Shown: positions 23,861 to 36,643, counted from the stretch's first letter. The stretch is 64,000 nt of DNA from Neostapfia colusana (GCA_030760725.1 JASWHV010000003.1:117522153-117586152), one strand, 5' to 3'. Notes: generated by a model not told the origin, from the sequence alone. Program-made: numbers and translations.

Positions 23861-25623
23861 CGGAGTCTTGTTTATAAACTTTATTGTTTTGAGAACTTAC
23901 ATTATGTATCCATTTCAATTGTGCATTATACTCTTGTTTGAAAACCCAATTGCATAGCCAAGAGAACCAGGGTTTTTGGCTTAGGTTTTAAACCTCGAGT
24001 ATCCACTGCAATGCTAAACTAGTGTAGGATTCGGTACAAGTCGAGTAGTTGGAACTGCTCGCGAGAATAGGCTAGAGGCACACCACTCGGTTAGAGATAG
24101 CAAATGGAACACATGGCAAGAAAATGATACCGAGCGGAGAGTAAGGGCAGCAGAACTTTGTGGCCTGGGTGCCATAGCTCCGCTTGTGTCGATTGAGGAC
24201 CGAGCCGTGTGCGGGCCTGTTGAACAAGCTAGAATAGTACCGAAGACCTACCAGATATATGGGAACCGGGAAACCGATTTAATTCGGGTAGCGATCTGTT
24301 GAGGAATTGCTTGTCGTATAGAGGGTAGGTTGAGAGCAGCGAGGTGTAAATCGGCTGGCAGGCACTGCGGATGCTACGTGCAGAGACCTGCTCGGGACGA
24401 TAGGACCGGTTCAACACTTGGCTAACGGATGAAAGGTGGTTGCGTACGACGTCCGTGGTGTTTTCTGTAGGAAACATAGAGTACGGGCATACGTGACGGG
24501 TTATTCGGGTAACCCTGCAGGTGTAAATCGGTTATAATTGCTGTCGCTCGAGGTCAGTGAGTACCACTTGTTCACTGTACCATGACGTAAAAAGAGCTGG
24601 CTAGTGTCATGATAAAAGATTGCTGGTTGAAAGCTGTACTGTGTTTGCTAATGACTTGTTGTAGTTTAGAGCTAATTAATGTTCTTTTCAACCTTAGGCA
24701 AAGCACATAAGAGAAATGTGTTTCTTGTTTGATTGCAGCTTTCTTATGTGTCTTAGCACGAGGTTCTCCAACAACTTGTTGCTAAAACTTGAAAGTAAGA
24801 GTCAACTAATTAGGCGAGTCTTATGCAATGTAATTTCCTATTATACACTGCAATTCTAGCATGTAGAGTTACATGTTTAGGTGAGACGGGTCAGTCTTGC
24901 TGAGCCTATGTGCTCACGCTTGCTATATGAGTGGTTTTCCTGGTTAACATCGATGCTTATGAGGAGGTGTTCCGGTGAGACTTGGAGACTTCCGAGTCGT
25001 TTTACGCATGGAGAACCCGGCTGCTGCCGTATGACTTCATGTTGCTAGCGAGAAGAGTCCGCGGGCTGGACATATTCTCGAGTGCTTAGTAGATATTAAA
25101 CGTGAGATAAACTAGTCTTCCGCTGTAGTTATTTGATGTAAATTATTTACAAAGAATACTTGTACTCTTCCGCATTTGATTTATGTGAAGTGTTCCTTAT
25201 ATGCGTGCTGTTGGGTGCCGCATCACACAGCACCACCGAATGCAATTCCCGGGAGAGCGGCATGACCCCGTGAACGGTTCGGGCTCCTCAAAGTTGTCTG
25301 GTGAGACTCGGAGACTTCCGATTCGTGTAACACATGGAGAACCCGGCCGCTGCCGTATGTCTTCATGTTGCTAGCGAGAAGAGTCCGCGGGCTGGACATC
25401 TTCTCGAGTGCTTAGTAGATATTAAACGTGAGATGAGTATAGTCTTACGCTGTAGTTTATTTGATGTAAATTATTTACAAAGAATACTTGTAAGCTTCCG
25501 CATTTGTTTTATGTGATACGTGTTCCTGATGTGTGTGCTGTTGGGCGCCGCATCGCACGGCACCACCCAATGAGATTTTCCCAGCCGAGCGGCATGACCC
25601 CATGATCGGGCCGGGCTCTCACA
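23861..25623 (+). repeat. LTR fragment Y with internal tandem duplication
   Basis: Inner part of an LTR, plus strand. It joins the F pattern at the ACCCAATTGCATAGCC motif (23943) and ends GGGCTCTCACA at 25623. It carries the CGAGTAG hairpin (24042-24061), the stem-loop 24704-24750 (CACATAAGA/TCTTATGTG) and the hairpin 24901-24916. The last 326 bp are duplicated in tandem. It is plausibly the 3' LTR of G after a deletion from gag into the LTR. Confidence 0.75.
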
Positions 25624-25625
25624 TT
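24974..25625 (+). repeat. Tandem duplication, period 326 bp, in LTR Y
   Basis: GGTGAGAC at 24974 recurs at 25300, and the following text (GGAGACTTCCGA, TTGCTAGCGAGAAGAGTCCG, AGTGCTTAGTAGATATTAAA) repeats in order with few substitutions. Each copy includes the LTR end block. The second copy ends at the LTR edge (25623). The two copies differ by scattered substitutions, so the event is not recent. Confidence 0.85.
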
Positions 25626-25706
25626 TTCTGGGACACATTTTTTCAGCAGAAGGCATACTGTGGATCCGAGTAAGATTATCCAAGTGCAAAAATGGGAGTC
25701 ACCTAA
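25624..25706 (+). pseudogene. 83-bp pol splinter (RT-RNase H connection)
   Basis: The frame starting at 25625 reads FLGHIFSAEGI. After a one-base loss it continues VDPSKI and then KWESP. These are the FLGHIISAEGIAVDPSKI and LKWESP motifs at the RT/RNase H junction in F (57930 onward). It is wedged between the end of LTR Y and the start of LTR C. A relic of a plus-strand element otherwise lost. Confidence 0.75.
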
Positions 25707-25973
25707 TGTGACACCCGTTCTGAAAATCAACCAAGTGAATGCACATGTGTGCCCAGGATGTTCATCACACATACACATGTATTCCACAAACTGAAATTCA
25801 GAATATAACCACGTATGAATAATGTTTAAGTACTTTATTACATTGACTCAATGTCATACTCATGAATATCTAACTTATTCTTGCAGCGGAAGACTCTAAA
25901 CAACAGTGGAAAATGACTAAGACGATGGGGCTCCACTCTGACTCCACAGGCATGTTGACGGTAGTGCGCACGC

Positions 25974-27255
25974 CTAGTACTCCACCTGTTCCTCGAAGTA
26001 CTCTTCTTCTGTAGATGATGTATATGTGAGAATTCAAGGGTGAGTACATGTCGTACTCAGAAAGTGCGGGAAAAGTATGACATGTAGCTTACAACAAGGT
26101 ACGGAAATAAAGATGTTTATTGCAGCAAGCAAATTTTATTTCACAAACATGGTAAAAACAGCAACTATTTCTATGTGAGTTAAATCCCAACATAACCGAG
26201 TAATTCATAAATATTCCTTCATCATAATTCACCATTTATCAAGCCTCAAATAGCCAATAATCTTTCTCAAGTTCATCTCATACTCAAAATTATTCATAAC
26301 CATCTCATTTTCATATAACCGCAACCAAACTCATTGTCATGACCCAAAACAGTCCCAAAACCAATCCCAATGACCATATCCGAATAACCATCCCAAGTTT
26401 TGCTTATAATCATGGAAGTTGGCCAGGTGCTTGTAACCGGAAGCACGGCTATCATGATAGTTTTACACTCTGCAGAGGTCGCACCACTTTACCCACAAGT
26501 TTGTGATTTCGTCACCCGACGGTGACTAGGGAGAACCTGCATTATACCAGTACACAACCATCGGTGTATGACCAAGAGATCACAAAATAGCCTTTACAAA
26601 GGGCTACTAGGATGTATGGACCCACTAAGGTTTAACCGGCAGGCTCAAATCTCCATTCTCCCACCGCGGGCCCCCTCTTGTGCCATGCAATTCCCAGGGC
26701 AGTCCTCATCGACTCCCATTCCCCGCGCCAATCCAATGGTCCATTACAAGCTAGCAACACACCTAATCCATATTTGGTCTTGTGGTGGCATTGTTTTTCT
26801 AGCATGTGCTCGCATGAACCGGTCCTTAGATATACGACAAGCAAACCACCATCTCATTCAGCAACATCCATGAACCAAGATTGCCTAGATCTCCCTGATT
26901 CCATGCTCATTAACATCATCAAGTTATCATCATCTTTATTCATATGAGTGCAGTAGCTAACAAGTTTTATTTCAGCTTCCCCGTAAGATAAGTGAAGCAA
27001 AAAGAAAAAATGACCATACCAGACTCTTCAACTTTCCCGGAAACAAGGATGGTTAACAAAACTAGTAAACTCCTATAAAAGGGTGTCCCATCAAGTTGGC
27101 ACAAGCATACGAGTTTTTGCAAGAAAAACAGTTTCAGAAACATGGGATCAATGTGGTCAAGGGGCACTTGCCTTGCTCCCTCTGTTCATGTTGCTCAAGC
27201 GTCTCGATGTCTTGGTGCTGTAGTTCCTTGTAGACGGCCTTTTGAGCGTGTCCTT
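25974..27255 (-). CDS. LTR-borne small gene of LTR C, middle and last exons
   Basis: Unknown small acidic protein. The middle exon 27255-27172 (84 nt) follows CATGAGTAG and reads HAQKAVYKELQHQDIETLEQ then HEQREQ. It ends at the GC donor GCAAG|GCAAGT. The last exon 26008-25974 follows ATCATCTACAG and reads EEYFEEQVEY then TAG. Both boundaries are phase 1 and the frame stays open. A plausible donor (GTGAG|GTAGG) of an upstream exon lies near 27612, below the TATA box at 27870-27861, but I could not set its frame or a start. Same exon plan as E1 and E2, different sequence. Confidence 0.42.
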
Positions 27256-27860
27256 CTACTCATGACTACGCACATATAAAATTTACAGCAATCAATTATC
27301 ATGCACAAACTTTACTCATGATGCAATGAGGTGGATGAATGCAATTCCTATGGTGCAGTTTGCAAAAGTCAGTTTGCACGTGTTCTTGCATGTTTTAGTA
27401 GGATTTCATGGGGTCTTATGATGAACAAGCCTGCTGGGATCAAGTGTGGACTTGGTTATGACCTTGACACACTTTGTAGATCAATTCCACCATAAAAAAT
27501 TGACCAAAACATGGTCTGCCCACACGCAGAAATTTCTGCTCGCAGGGGTGGGGGAGAAAATGGGTGCGTAGAAACAGCGGCGACGTGGTAAGAGGGGTAA
27601 CGGAAACCTACCTCACTTCTTTCTCCTCTCTTCCTTGCGGCAGAACCTCCTTCCTTGCAATGGTAGCAGCGGGAGATTTTCTATGGAGAATTATGAGGCT
27701 GCGGCTAGGGCAGAACGTCGGGGCTTCTTCTCCGACGACGGCGATGCGTGATGGGGCTTGATGGCGGCCAACCTCCAGCTAGGGGGCGGTGACTTGGCTG
27801 GCAGCAAGGGAGGGCGGCGGCCAAAATAGAGGGGTGGGGATGGCGGCTAGGGGGGAGAGT

Positions 27861-27870
27861 TTTATTTATA
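27861..27870 (-). promoter_or_regulatory. TATA box in LTR C
   Basis: TATAAATAAA on the minus strand, followed by a C-rich, leader-like stretch. It occupies the position of the TATA boxes in the E1 and E2 LTRs, upstream of the small-gene exons. Confidence 0.55.
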
Positions 27871-28134
27871 AGGGGAAAAAAACTAGGGTGGCTAGGATTT
27901 TAGCAACCCAATTATCGAATGGCTGAGATTTAATTTTAAAAGAGGTGGAAGCTAAGGGCTGGGATTTTATTATTTATTTTCCACACATGGCTGAGAATAA
28001 TTGAGAAATAAAAGCCCACAAAAACCCAAAAAGGGGCCGGCGGCAGGGTTTCCCACCCTAATAGGTTGCGGCCAAGGGGGTGGGGCCCATTAGGGTCCCC
28101 CCCTAAGTGGTGTGGCAAAAATTGGGGGGTGTGA

Positions 28135-31100
28135 TGAAGCCACGCCCGGGAATCGCAGTGGGTGGTGCCGTGCGATGCGGCACCCAACAGCATGCATGAA
28201 AAGAGGCTCAAGAACATAATGAAACCATTTTATTACTCAAGATAAGTTCTTTTACAACATAAGTACACACGCAGCAGAAATTAAAACTAGCTGGACAATC
28301 TAATCACTCTCGACCCTAACTACGCCGAAGAGAAGTCGTTCAGCCCGTGAACGCTTCCTACTAGCTTCACCAAAGAAAGACAGCGGCTAGGTTTCCGGCA
28401 AGTGGACCGAACCGTGAGGTTTGTCGTCTCACCAAACAACCCTCTTCATAGCAGGCATCCTGCTACCTGCAAAAACAACTCAGAAGCAACTGTGAGCACT
28501 AAGGCTCAGCAAGACTTAACCGTCAATCCTAAACATGTAACTCTACATACAAGGGTAGTAAGACAATAGGAACATGTATTTACAAAAATGAAGCTTGACT
28601 AAATTTGATCCTTATATTCAGATTCTTATAGCCTTCATTTTAGTGGTCCTCACGCCTCACAACACCGGATGTCCACAATCAAACATGAAACGCTTATCCC
28701 GATGTTGCTAGCCTAAGGTGGAAATGAACTTTAGTCGGCTCTATGTCTACTTCAGTCAAGGTTCCAATACAGTGATTAATCCACACACAGCAAGTTAAGA
28801 GACTTATTTCCTCTTCCTACTACGTCACGGCGCAGTGGGCAAATATGCTCAATCCTCTTCCGCAAGCGACGGTGATTCGAATCAATAACAACCCGGAATA
28901 CACGACACATACACTTGCCTCGAAAGACTCTCTCAAGAGCTCTTTCTTACGTTGTATGCAGCAACCTTTCACACGACACCCTGACATAGAAAAACGTTTC
29001 ACGCCGAGCAGGATGGTCCTCTACGCGGACACGTCGAAGTTGCCCGCTAAAGGATTTACACCTCCCGCCTTCTCAACGTCATTCCCACGCGAAAGATGAG
29101 TTTCTATATCACGGTCCATCGAGTTACATCGGTTTCATGGGTCCCATACCCCACTATATATCCGGTACATCTCAATCTTGTCCAGCAGGGCCGCATACAT
29201 ACGGTCCTTAACCGACACGGGCGGGACTACAACCAACCTCCACATTTGCCTTACCATCCCGGTCCAGGCCAAATGTGGTCTCAAGTATTGTCACAACCAT
29301 CGCAGGTCGAGATCAACCTTGAGCGACCCATCCTACAGGAACATCCCCGTCCCCATCTCATTTTATGAGGGTGCTCTTATCATCAACCACTCGCGAGTAA
29401 CTCCATTACTCGAACTTTCTCGCGAGTAGCTTTTTACTACTCGACTTCTACCGAGTTAGCTACAACATTAGCCTAGCATCTACGACGAGGCAAAGCCTAC
29501 ACTAAACTTTCTACTCAGGGATGTAATAGCCATGCAAGTGGGTTTCAAACATCCTAGACATAAATGCACAATATCAAGTCTAATAAACATGATGTGAAGT
29601 AAAGCAAAATTTAAAACGGTAACGATATTCAAACCGGGGCTTGCCTTGCTCAACGGTTTTGTTAGAGGCAGAGTTAGTCTTCCTCTCGAGAATCTGCCAA
29701 ACTCGTCACGAGATGGAGATCCTCGCTGCAGAGTCGAGTCCACGTCGAACGTCGACGTCACGTGCTATTAAGATGATTTATGCACAAGTATTCAAAAGCG
29801 ATTTAGAAAATGATTCAAAACTGTTGTAACAGTTAACTCACACGTAAAATGGACAAACAACAGCAAGGTTTCTGTTGTTGGATCTACAACCCTAGAGATG
29901 ATGAAAGCCAGGGTGAAAAGGAGATACTAGTAATCACCATTTGATTAAGTCCATTATATGAACACTTAAACCTAAAAGATGGTAGCTCAACTTCCAGAGG
30001 TCCAATGAAGCTGAGAATTTAACCACAGCTTCTATGGAAGGCGTTTAGGCAGTGTGCAAAAATTGAGCTCATGAAATGGCTCAAGGTGATCACAATTATT
30101 CCTTATGTGATTTTCACTAATCTGCCTTTACCCCTTAGGTATTAAGCTTTCCTATGCTGCAAAGCAGACTTTTTGTGAAGTACAAATTGTCCTGAGTCCA
30201 CAGAAATTGTTTTTACCATTTTTGGAGTTTCCTACATGGAGATATGGATTTTAGAAGGATTGGGAAAAAGCTGAAAATGTCTCTGTTCATTTTTCCAATT
30301 TTTCAGAGACATAAGGAATGAACACATCATTTGACCAAGCAAATTAGGTACAATGCCTCTGAAATGTTTACTGGAGTTCAAGGAATTTTGGAAGAATGCT
30401 CTGTCCAAATTTGGGAATTTTCCAATAAACAAACTCCTGTAAACATTCCTACAATATTTTTCCTTAAATGAATTTATGAGCCAAATCCAGGGATTTTCAT
30501 AAAAATTGGGCTGCACCCCTGGATAGTACTCTTTTATAGGAATCCAACAAAATTTGTTTCACAATTTTTGCACATTCCTACACAAAGTTATGGCTCTCCA
30601 AAGTTTGAACTAGAGTGGGAAAATCTGGAAAATGTTTAAATGCTGACAGTGGGTCCCACTAGTCATCCCTAACCTCCAGCCTCGCGCCAAACAGGGCAGT
30701 GGCGGCCCCCTCCGGCAAGGTCGCCGGAAAAGCACTTCCCAGGCACCTCCGGACTCCCTGCTGGGCGTCCCCCATTTTCCCCCACGCTGAACACGTTGGT
30801 GAGGTCGCCGGCGGCTGAAACTCGCCGGAAAACAGGGCGCACCGGCAACAGCAAACACTAGGGCTCCGGCGAGGTCGTGCACGGTGAATTCTCCACCAAA
30901 TGGTAGGTTCTTGGGCTCTAAAGCACCAGGAGATCATGTAGAAGACCGACATGAGGTCTAAACAAGCCGGGGAGCGCTCCAAACCTATCGGCACCGTGCG
31001 CCCGATATGGTCCAGCGCTATACCCTCGAAAAGAACTCGGATTCCCCACTCTACACTCAATTTCTTGGTCCAAAATCGATGGAGGAGGTGTGCTAGGCAG

Positions 31101-32251
31101 TTAACATCCTGTGTGTTAAGTTTGAAACCCAACAAACACGATTTGAGGTAGAATTTTGCAATTCCTTACCTCAAGGTCAGTTTCTGCCGCCCGGGGGAAA
31201 AACTTGAAATTCTCCCTCTGTGATCAATGGATAGGGCTGAGCTTCGGAGGTGAGCAACTAGGCTTGTAGGTGCATCGATGGGGTGGCTTGCTTGGGCGTG
31301 ATCACTCCTGGTTTGCGCTGTTCACGGTGATCAGTTTCGGTTCCTTGAGTTTGAACTCGGGAGCAGCAGCAATCAAGCCGTTTCTAGGCGCCAGTGAGCT
31401 CAGGACGGCGGTGGAAAGGTGCTAGCCGGCTAGACAACTCGTGGGTGAATCTTTTTTCTGTGGAAGGCGTGAGCAACCGAGCTACCGTGGCTGTGGTTAT
31501 CGGGAGAAAACAGAGCGGTGGGTTCTGCTCGGGAGGAAAACAGCGAGCGAGCGCTCGGGCTGGGAGAATGCAGAACGGCTTGCTACACTCGGGGGCATGT
31601 CGATCAGACCGGCAACCGATCACGCAAGTAGGAGCTGGCCTCGGAGAGTCATCAGCTGTCACCGGCCGACGGGAAGTGGTGCACACGTGCTGTCCGAGCA
31701 AAACCAAGAAGACTTGGTGTTGAAGTCTACTGACATGTGGGCCCCAATTCTCCCCTCTTATCTCCCAATTCCGTTTAAAATAGCAAACGAGCTACGAATT
31801 TGATCAAACTTGTAGGATAGATCAAAAGAATTATGAGGAACTCAAATCTGAAATCAGATTTTGAAATTGAGTTTGTTTAGTTCAAAATTCAAATTTAAGT
31901 TTGAATTTGAACGTGCCCTCATTTAATCCTCGGAATAAATAGTATACGAGCTCCAAAATTATTCCAATTTGGACCAGAAGCTCCTTAATACCTGGAAATT
32001 GTATTGGTGAATTCATTTGCAAGTATTTGGCAATCTGAATATGAATCCTTTTAAAAAGGATCAAAATTATGTTTAAATTTCCTCCACTCTCCTCATAGAG
32101 AAGGTGCACATGAGTTAGAGTTTTTGGGAGTGTAATTCTTTCCCCTAGGTTAACATGTGTTGAGCATGGGCTAGAGAAATTTTTAACTCCCTCACATGTC
32201 CATATTTGTGTTCATCATTTCATGTGACAAAACTGTAAGGGCCTCAGTTTT
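28135..32251 (-). repeat. LTR D, minus strand, A family (about 4.1 kb)
   Basis: Its left end is the CGCCCGGGAATCGCAGTGGG block of an A-type LTR end, with the last bases lost. Its right end, ACTGTAAGGGCCTCAGTTTT, is cut by E1, probably only a few bases short of the LTR start. The GC-rich block at 30660-30880 resembles the A LTR at 430-600 (CGCGCCAAACAGGGC). Modules present: stem-loop 28660-28707, GC donor at 29645/29644, and two adjacent hairpins (29394-29412 and 29423-29443). The middle-exon region (29760-29645) is open in pieces but shifts frame. No internal region is attached. Confidence 0.8.
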
Positions 32252-32498
32252 TGTCACACCGGGTTTCTCCGAAGAACAACCGAGTGAATATCACATGTAT
32301 GCCAGGATCATTTTCTCATACATGTGATGACAAATAGTGAAGCATCATTTATTACATGTCAGGTGTCGAATATAAATAAGTCTTACATAACATATGTCTC
32401 GATGGACGATAATAAGTTCATAACATGTAAATAAAATTGCAGCGGAATATTATTCTTGTGGGCTCCGTCACAGGAGTTGCCCGGGGGACTCCATGAAC

Positions 32499-35070
32499 CT
32501 AAAATCCTTCTTCGGGTCCGAAGTCTTGGTCATTGAACACCACATCATTCTCTTGACCTGAGCAGCAATATAAACTAACAAATATGCAAGTTTGAGTACC
32601 GTTGGTACTAAGCATGTGTGGGAAAGTTATGTCATGCATGGCTAGAGCAAAGAGAGGTTGAACTCATGGTTAAAGCACTATGCAATTATTACCTACCACC
32701 TTAGCTTATGGAGCACCTACATTACTACACAGGTGAAATGGTCCCAATCTCCCATCCCATCATCATAATCAAATAACCATAACGTCATTTCAAATGTTAA
32801 GCTCCCCGCTTAACATCCACAACTTCCAAAGTAATCATCCTCTAATCATGAATAAGTCCAAGCCGCTCTTGACCGTGAGCACGGCTGTCATGACGGTTTT
32901 GACCCTGCAGAGTTTGCACCACTGTACCCACATGTAGTGATTTCATCCCCTGTTGCCGGGTGGACTAAAAGAACCTCCATTATGCCAGTGGCCACGAACC
33001 ACATTCACAGTTCCCAGGTGTGTAGACAGGAGATCACTACGAAGCCTTTACAAAGGGATTCCCGACGAGCGTGGGCTCACTGAGGTTTCAACCCTAACAG
33101 CATACAAGAGGCTCCAACCCCGCTGAAGTGGCCCCCTCTTGAGCCTTGCGGTTCATATGGTAGTCCAGCTGACACCTACTCCCCGCACCATCCAACACAC
33201 CCATACTACGCCAGGGATACACCTAATTAATTGGCCAAGCTGCCCCATCTCAGCATGTGGTTGGCATGGTAAAGCCAGGTTGCATGCTACATGAACCGGT
33301 CCTTAGGATCTAGGCAAGTACCAAACACAAACCCGAGTCTCGTGCACCCAGCACCAACCAAATCATCCAACTTGCCTCAATCCCTACCTCTACATAACTC
33401 ATAATATCTCATTCAAGAGTAAGGTAAATAAATTGATGATCTCATATCCCAATTATCCCATTCTAAGCATGGCTAAGCATAGTAATAAATGACATGATAA
33501 AATAAATCCCAACCAAAGCTACAAGAAAACAAGGTAATGCAATTCTAGGGAAACTTCCTAGCATGGGTTTCATATTTCAATTGACAATGCAAATAATTCT
33601 ATCTACACATCCTAGTATAGGATCAAAGTGGTCAAGGACACTTGCCTTCTTCTTGTTGCTCTGAGAATGGAAAGTCTTGGTTTTGGAAAGGGAGAACTTG
33701 CTCTGGGGCAGGTTCTACTCATGCCAATACACATAACAAAAGAAAACACAATCCATAAGACATAGTTCACACTTTCACTTCATGCAAAACACACATACAT
33801 ACCTATGAAAGTCATTCACATTTCTAAGTGTTGGGGGTTACTCTACATGTGTTGATTTTTGGCCTACACGCACTTTTAAACATATGTATATGATTTCTAG
33901 CTTTTGTATTTTCAGATTTTTATTTGCACACTATATATATGAATTTCAATTCTAAACAAATTCTTTATATTCAATTAACACACTCTTTAGCTACCAAGTT
34001 TGCATGGAAGGTAATTTCCTATTCCAAGTGGGTTTTTAAATCTTCTACCAAATCCCAAACTGAAGTCTTTGGATTTGGAGACTTCATTTATCATTTTCTA
34101 ATTATGCATACCTATTTTTCCTTTATTTTCCAGATTTATTTTCTATGCCTAAAAGTGAGTTTTAAATATTAAATAGTAGGGCATAACATCTAAACATAAT
34201 AGGTTCTGATCTAATATATTAAATAATATGTTTTTTAACTTCTCCTCTGATGTGAACTAATTTAAATTTATTTTACCAATTTTCAGAATTATTTATTAAC
34301 CTAAAAATGTGTTACTAGAACTAATAAATATGAACAACACCCAAACAGATTTCATTTCAGCCTAAAATTTATTTTTAGTTCGTTCTAAAGTTTCAAGTGT
34401 TAGTAGAGTTTAAACTTGAATTAGCACATGTGTTTGTCTTTCCTTTTAAATTTAAATCCTAGTCACACATTCCAATTTCTAAACTTAATACCATATAGGG
34501 TCAAAAAGGTAAGTTCACCCTACTATAGGGTCTAATTTATTATTTTACAAATTTCCAGGGGTCTAAATATGCATAACAGAGGGGTTTTGCTAATTTTTAT
34601 TAAGTCCAGGGCTAAAACTGATTTTTAATTGAATTTATAAAGTTCTAGGGGCTAGATCAGAAGTTTCCGGGGCTAGCTCGCATTTTCCGAGATCCCCAGG
34701 GGGTAGCGCGTAAGAATCCCGGCCTTTATAATGCGGCGCTGATGTGGACCGTCCGATTTAAAACAGACGGCTCAGATTAGATCGCCGAACCGGTACGCGC
34801 GGGTTTTAATTCTACCCTGCGATTTAAAATAGACGGCGCACAAGCGGCCACGTCGCCCTGGCCGGAGCCAGCCCGCGCTGCCCGGCGGCGGGAGGCGGCG
34901 ATCTCGCCGGAGAACTTCGGATCTTCGTCTATACCTCCTAAAACTGGGATTTCATGGCATAGATCGGTAGAGGGGAGGTCGGGGATCTCACTTCGGGGTT
35001 TTTCTTGAGCTCGGAGGCCCTGGAAGGCGGTCGGCAACGAGGTCCGAGATGGAATCGCGGCGATGCTCGT
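32499..35070 (-). CDS. LTR-borne three-exon small gene of E1
   Basis: Unknown Gln/Glu-rich protein. Exon A (from at least 35070 to 34992) is open and ends RAQEKPR at donor GAA|GTGAG. Exon B (33714-33646, 69 nt) reads PAPEQVLPFQNQDFPFSEQ and ends at GC donor AAG|GCAAGT. Exon C (32557-32499, 59 nt) follows TGCTCAG and reads QENDVVFNDQDFGPEEGF then TAG. All junctions are phase 1 and the frame is continuous. Exons B and C have exactly the same lengths as in E2, with only substitutions, many conservative. The position equivalent to the ATG of the E2 right LTR is ACG here, so the start is unresolved; the frame is open upstream to a TAA. No family recognised. Confidence 0.5.
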
Positions 35071-35223
35071 CGGCGCTGTGTCTGGGGTGAAATCTACCGA
35101 GTTTTCTGCACCTTTGTGATTCCCCGGAGTCGGTGGAACAGGATCGGCGTGTTAGATCAGAAAACCCGAGCAAAGATCGAGAGAAAACGGTGATCGGGTG
35201 GGGAAAACGGGACGATGCCGGCG

Positions 35224-35231
35224 TTTATATA
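35224..35231 (-). promoter_or_regulatory. TATA box in E1 LTR
   Basis: TATATAAA on the minus strand, embedded in GC-rich sequence at the same place as the E2 TATA boxes. It lies about 150 bases before the first exon-like open stretch. Confidence 0.6.
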
Positions 35232-35639
35232 GACGGGGGAGGGCGGTGTGTCGGTTGTGATCAAGTTGGAGTCGTCCGGGACCAGAATTCGGCTTGGGGA
35301 TGCGGTTTTCAAGGGGTAGTTTTTATTCGGGAGAGAGAGGTGTCCCGGGGTCGGCCGATCGCGCTCGAGGAAGGAGATGACGGCGGGCCCCGCGTGTCAG
35401 TGAGAGGGAAAAGGGACGTGCGGCTGCGGGCTGGCGCGGGGGTATGGTGGGCCGACTGGTGGGTTTCGGCCCACTGGCCGGGGGTTTTGTTTTTTTTCTT
35501 TTTTCTTTTTCTTTTTCTTTTCTGTTTGGAGTTGAATTTGAATTCCAATTTGGATTTGAATTTCTGCACCACATGCAATACGTCCAAATTTTTTTAAATT
35601 CCCCTCTTAACAGGTTTTGGGGTGTTACAGCTCTACCCC

Positions 35640-36643
35640 CTTAAAAGAAATCTCGTCCTCGAGATTGGTGGTTCTAGGAAAACAATTCCGGAAACTGTGC
35701 CTGAAGCTCGTCTTCTCGCTCCCATGTGGCTTCCTCTTCCGATGATGCTTCCACTGCACCTTGCACATCCGAATTCTTTTATTTCTTGTGAGGCGTTCCA
35801 TTGTCTCCAAAATCTTGAATGGTTGCTCGGCATAAGACAGATCCTCAGATACGTCAACCTCATTCATGGGTAACATCACTTCAGGCGTCCTCAGACATTT
35901 CTTGAGCTGTGACACATGGAACACATCATGCACATCTGATAGGCGAGCCGGTAGTTCTAGTTGATATGCCACTTCACCTTTCCTCTCCAGAACTTGAAAG
36001 GGTCCGATGTATCGAGGTGATAACTTCCCTTTCACCTTGAACCGACGTAGTCCTCGGATAGGGGACACCTTCAGGTAGACATAGTCCCCCATGTTGAAAA
36101 CGAGCTCTCTTCTTCGTACATCGGCATAGCTCTTTTGTCGTGTCTGTGCTATTCTCAAGTTGTTGCGGATTTCCCTCACTTTCGCCTTGGCTTCTTGTAG
36201 TACCTCGGGCCCAAACACTTTACTTCCCCTGTTTGGTTCCAAAATAGTGGAGTTCTGCACTTTCTCCCATACAAAGCCTCAAACGGTGACATCTTCATAC
36301 TAGCCTAATAGCTATTGTTATAGGAGAACTTCACATACGGTAAGTTCTTATCCCAACTCTGATTGTTTTTGAGTGCACACGCTCTCAGCATGTCCTCAAG
36401 AATCTGATTGGTCCTTTCCGTTTGTCCGTTAGTCTGAGGATGATAGGCAGAGCTAAAATTCAGATGAGTTCCCATGGTTTCATGTAACTTCTGCCAGAAC
36501 CTTGAGGTGAACTGTGTCCCTCAGTCTGACACTATCTTCTTTGGCACTCCATGGTAACACACGATCCTTGACATGTACAACTTCTCCAATTTGGATCCGC
36601 TGTAGCTTTCTTTTACGGGAATGAAATGAGCTACCTTGGTTAG
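35640..36643 (-). pseudogene. E1 integrase C-terminal half and chromodomain
   Basis: The frame 36260 to about 35640 reads from integrase into the KGKLSPRYIGPF module, HDVFHVSQLKKCL and a chromodomain-like end. The tail shifts frame at VQWKHH, so the ATWERED-type end seen in E2 is lost. The stretch 36640-36260 carries integrase core sequence with at least one stop and frame change. It is cut at 36643 by E2. Confidence 0.82.
36639..36643. repeat. Target-site duplication of E2, left copy
   Basis: GTTAG immediately before the TGTCACACC start of E2. It is identical to 49401-49405 and lies within the interrupted E1 integrase reading, which continues on the far side. Confidence 0.93.

Larger units (their letters stand above)
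25707..28134 (-). repeat. LTR C, minus strand, E-type, solo or remnant
   Basis: Starts TGTGACACCC on the plus strand (E-type LTRs start TGTCACACC) and ends GGGGGGTGTGA. The expected CA end is missing, so the outer end is damaged. No internal region or primer site is attached, and no target duplication is visible (CCTAA on the left, TGAAG on the right). It holds a TATA box, two open exons in the E pattern (see the small-gene entry) and an inverted repeat TGAGTAC-GTACTCA at 26041-26059. Confidence 0.72.
32252..35629 (-). repeat. 3' LTR of element E1 (3,378 bp)
   Basis: TGTCACACCGGG at 32252 to GGTGTTACA at 35629, followed on the element side by a purine tract. Co-linear with both E2 LTRs but clearly diverged. 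It contains the small-gene exons, a TATA box at 35224-35231, a GC-rich leader-like block (34670-35450) and a long AT-rich intron-like stretch (33720-34660). Confidence 0.9.

Noticed and set aside
35133..35597. 154-codon plus-strand frame in the E1 LTR
   Set aside because: Antisense to the element and low-complexity at its end (Phe/Leu run from a T-rich tract). The minus strand carries the supported promoter and exon A.
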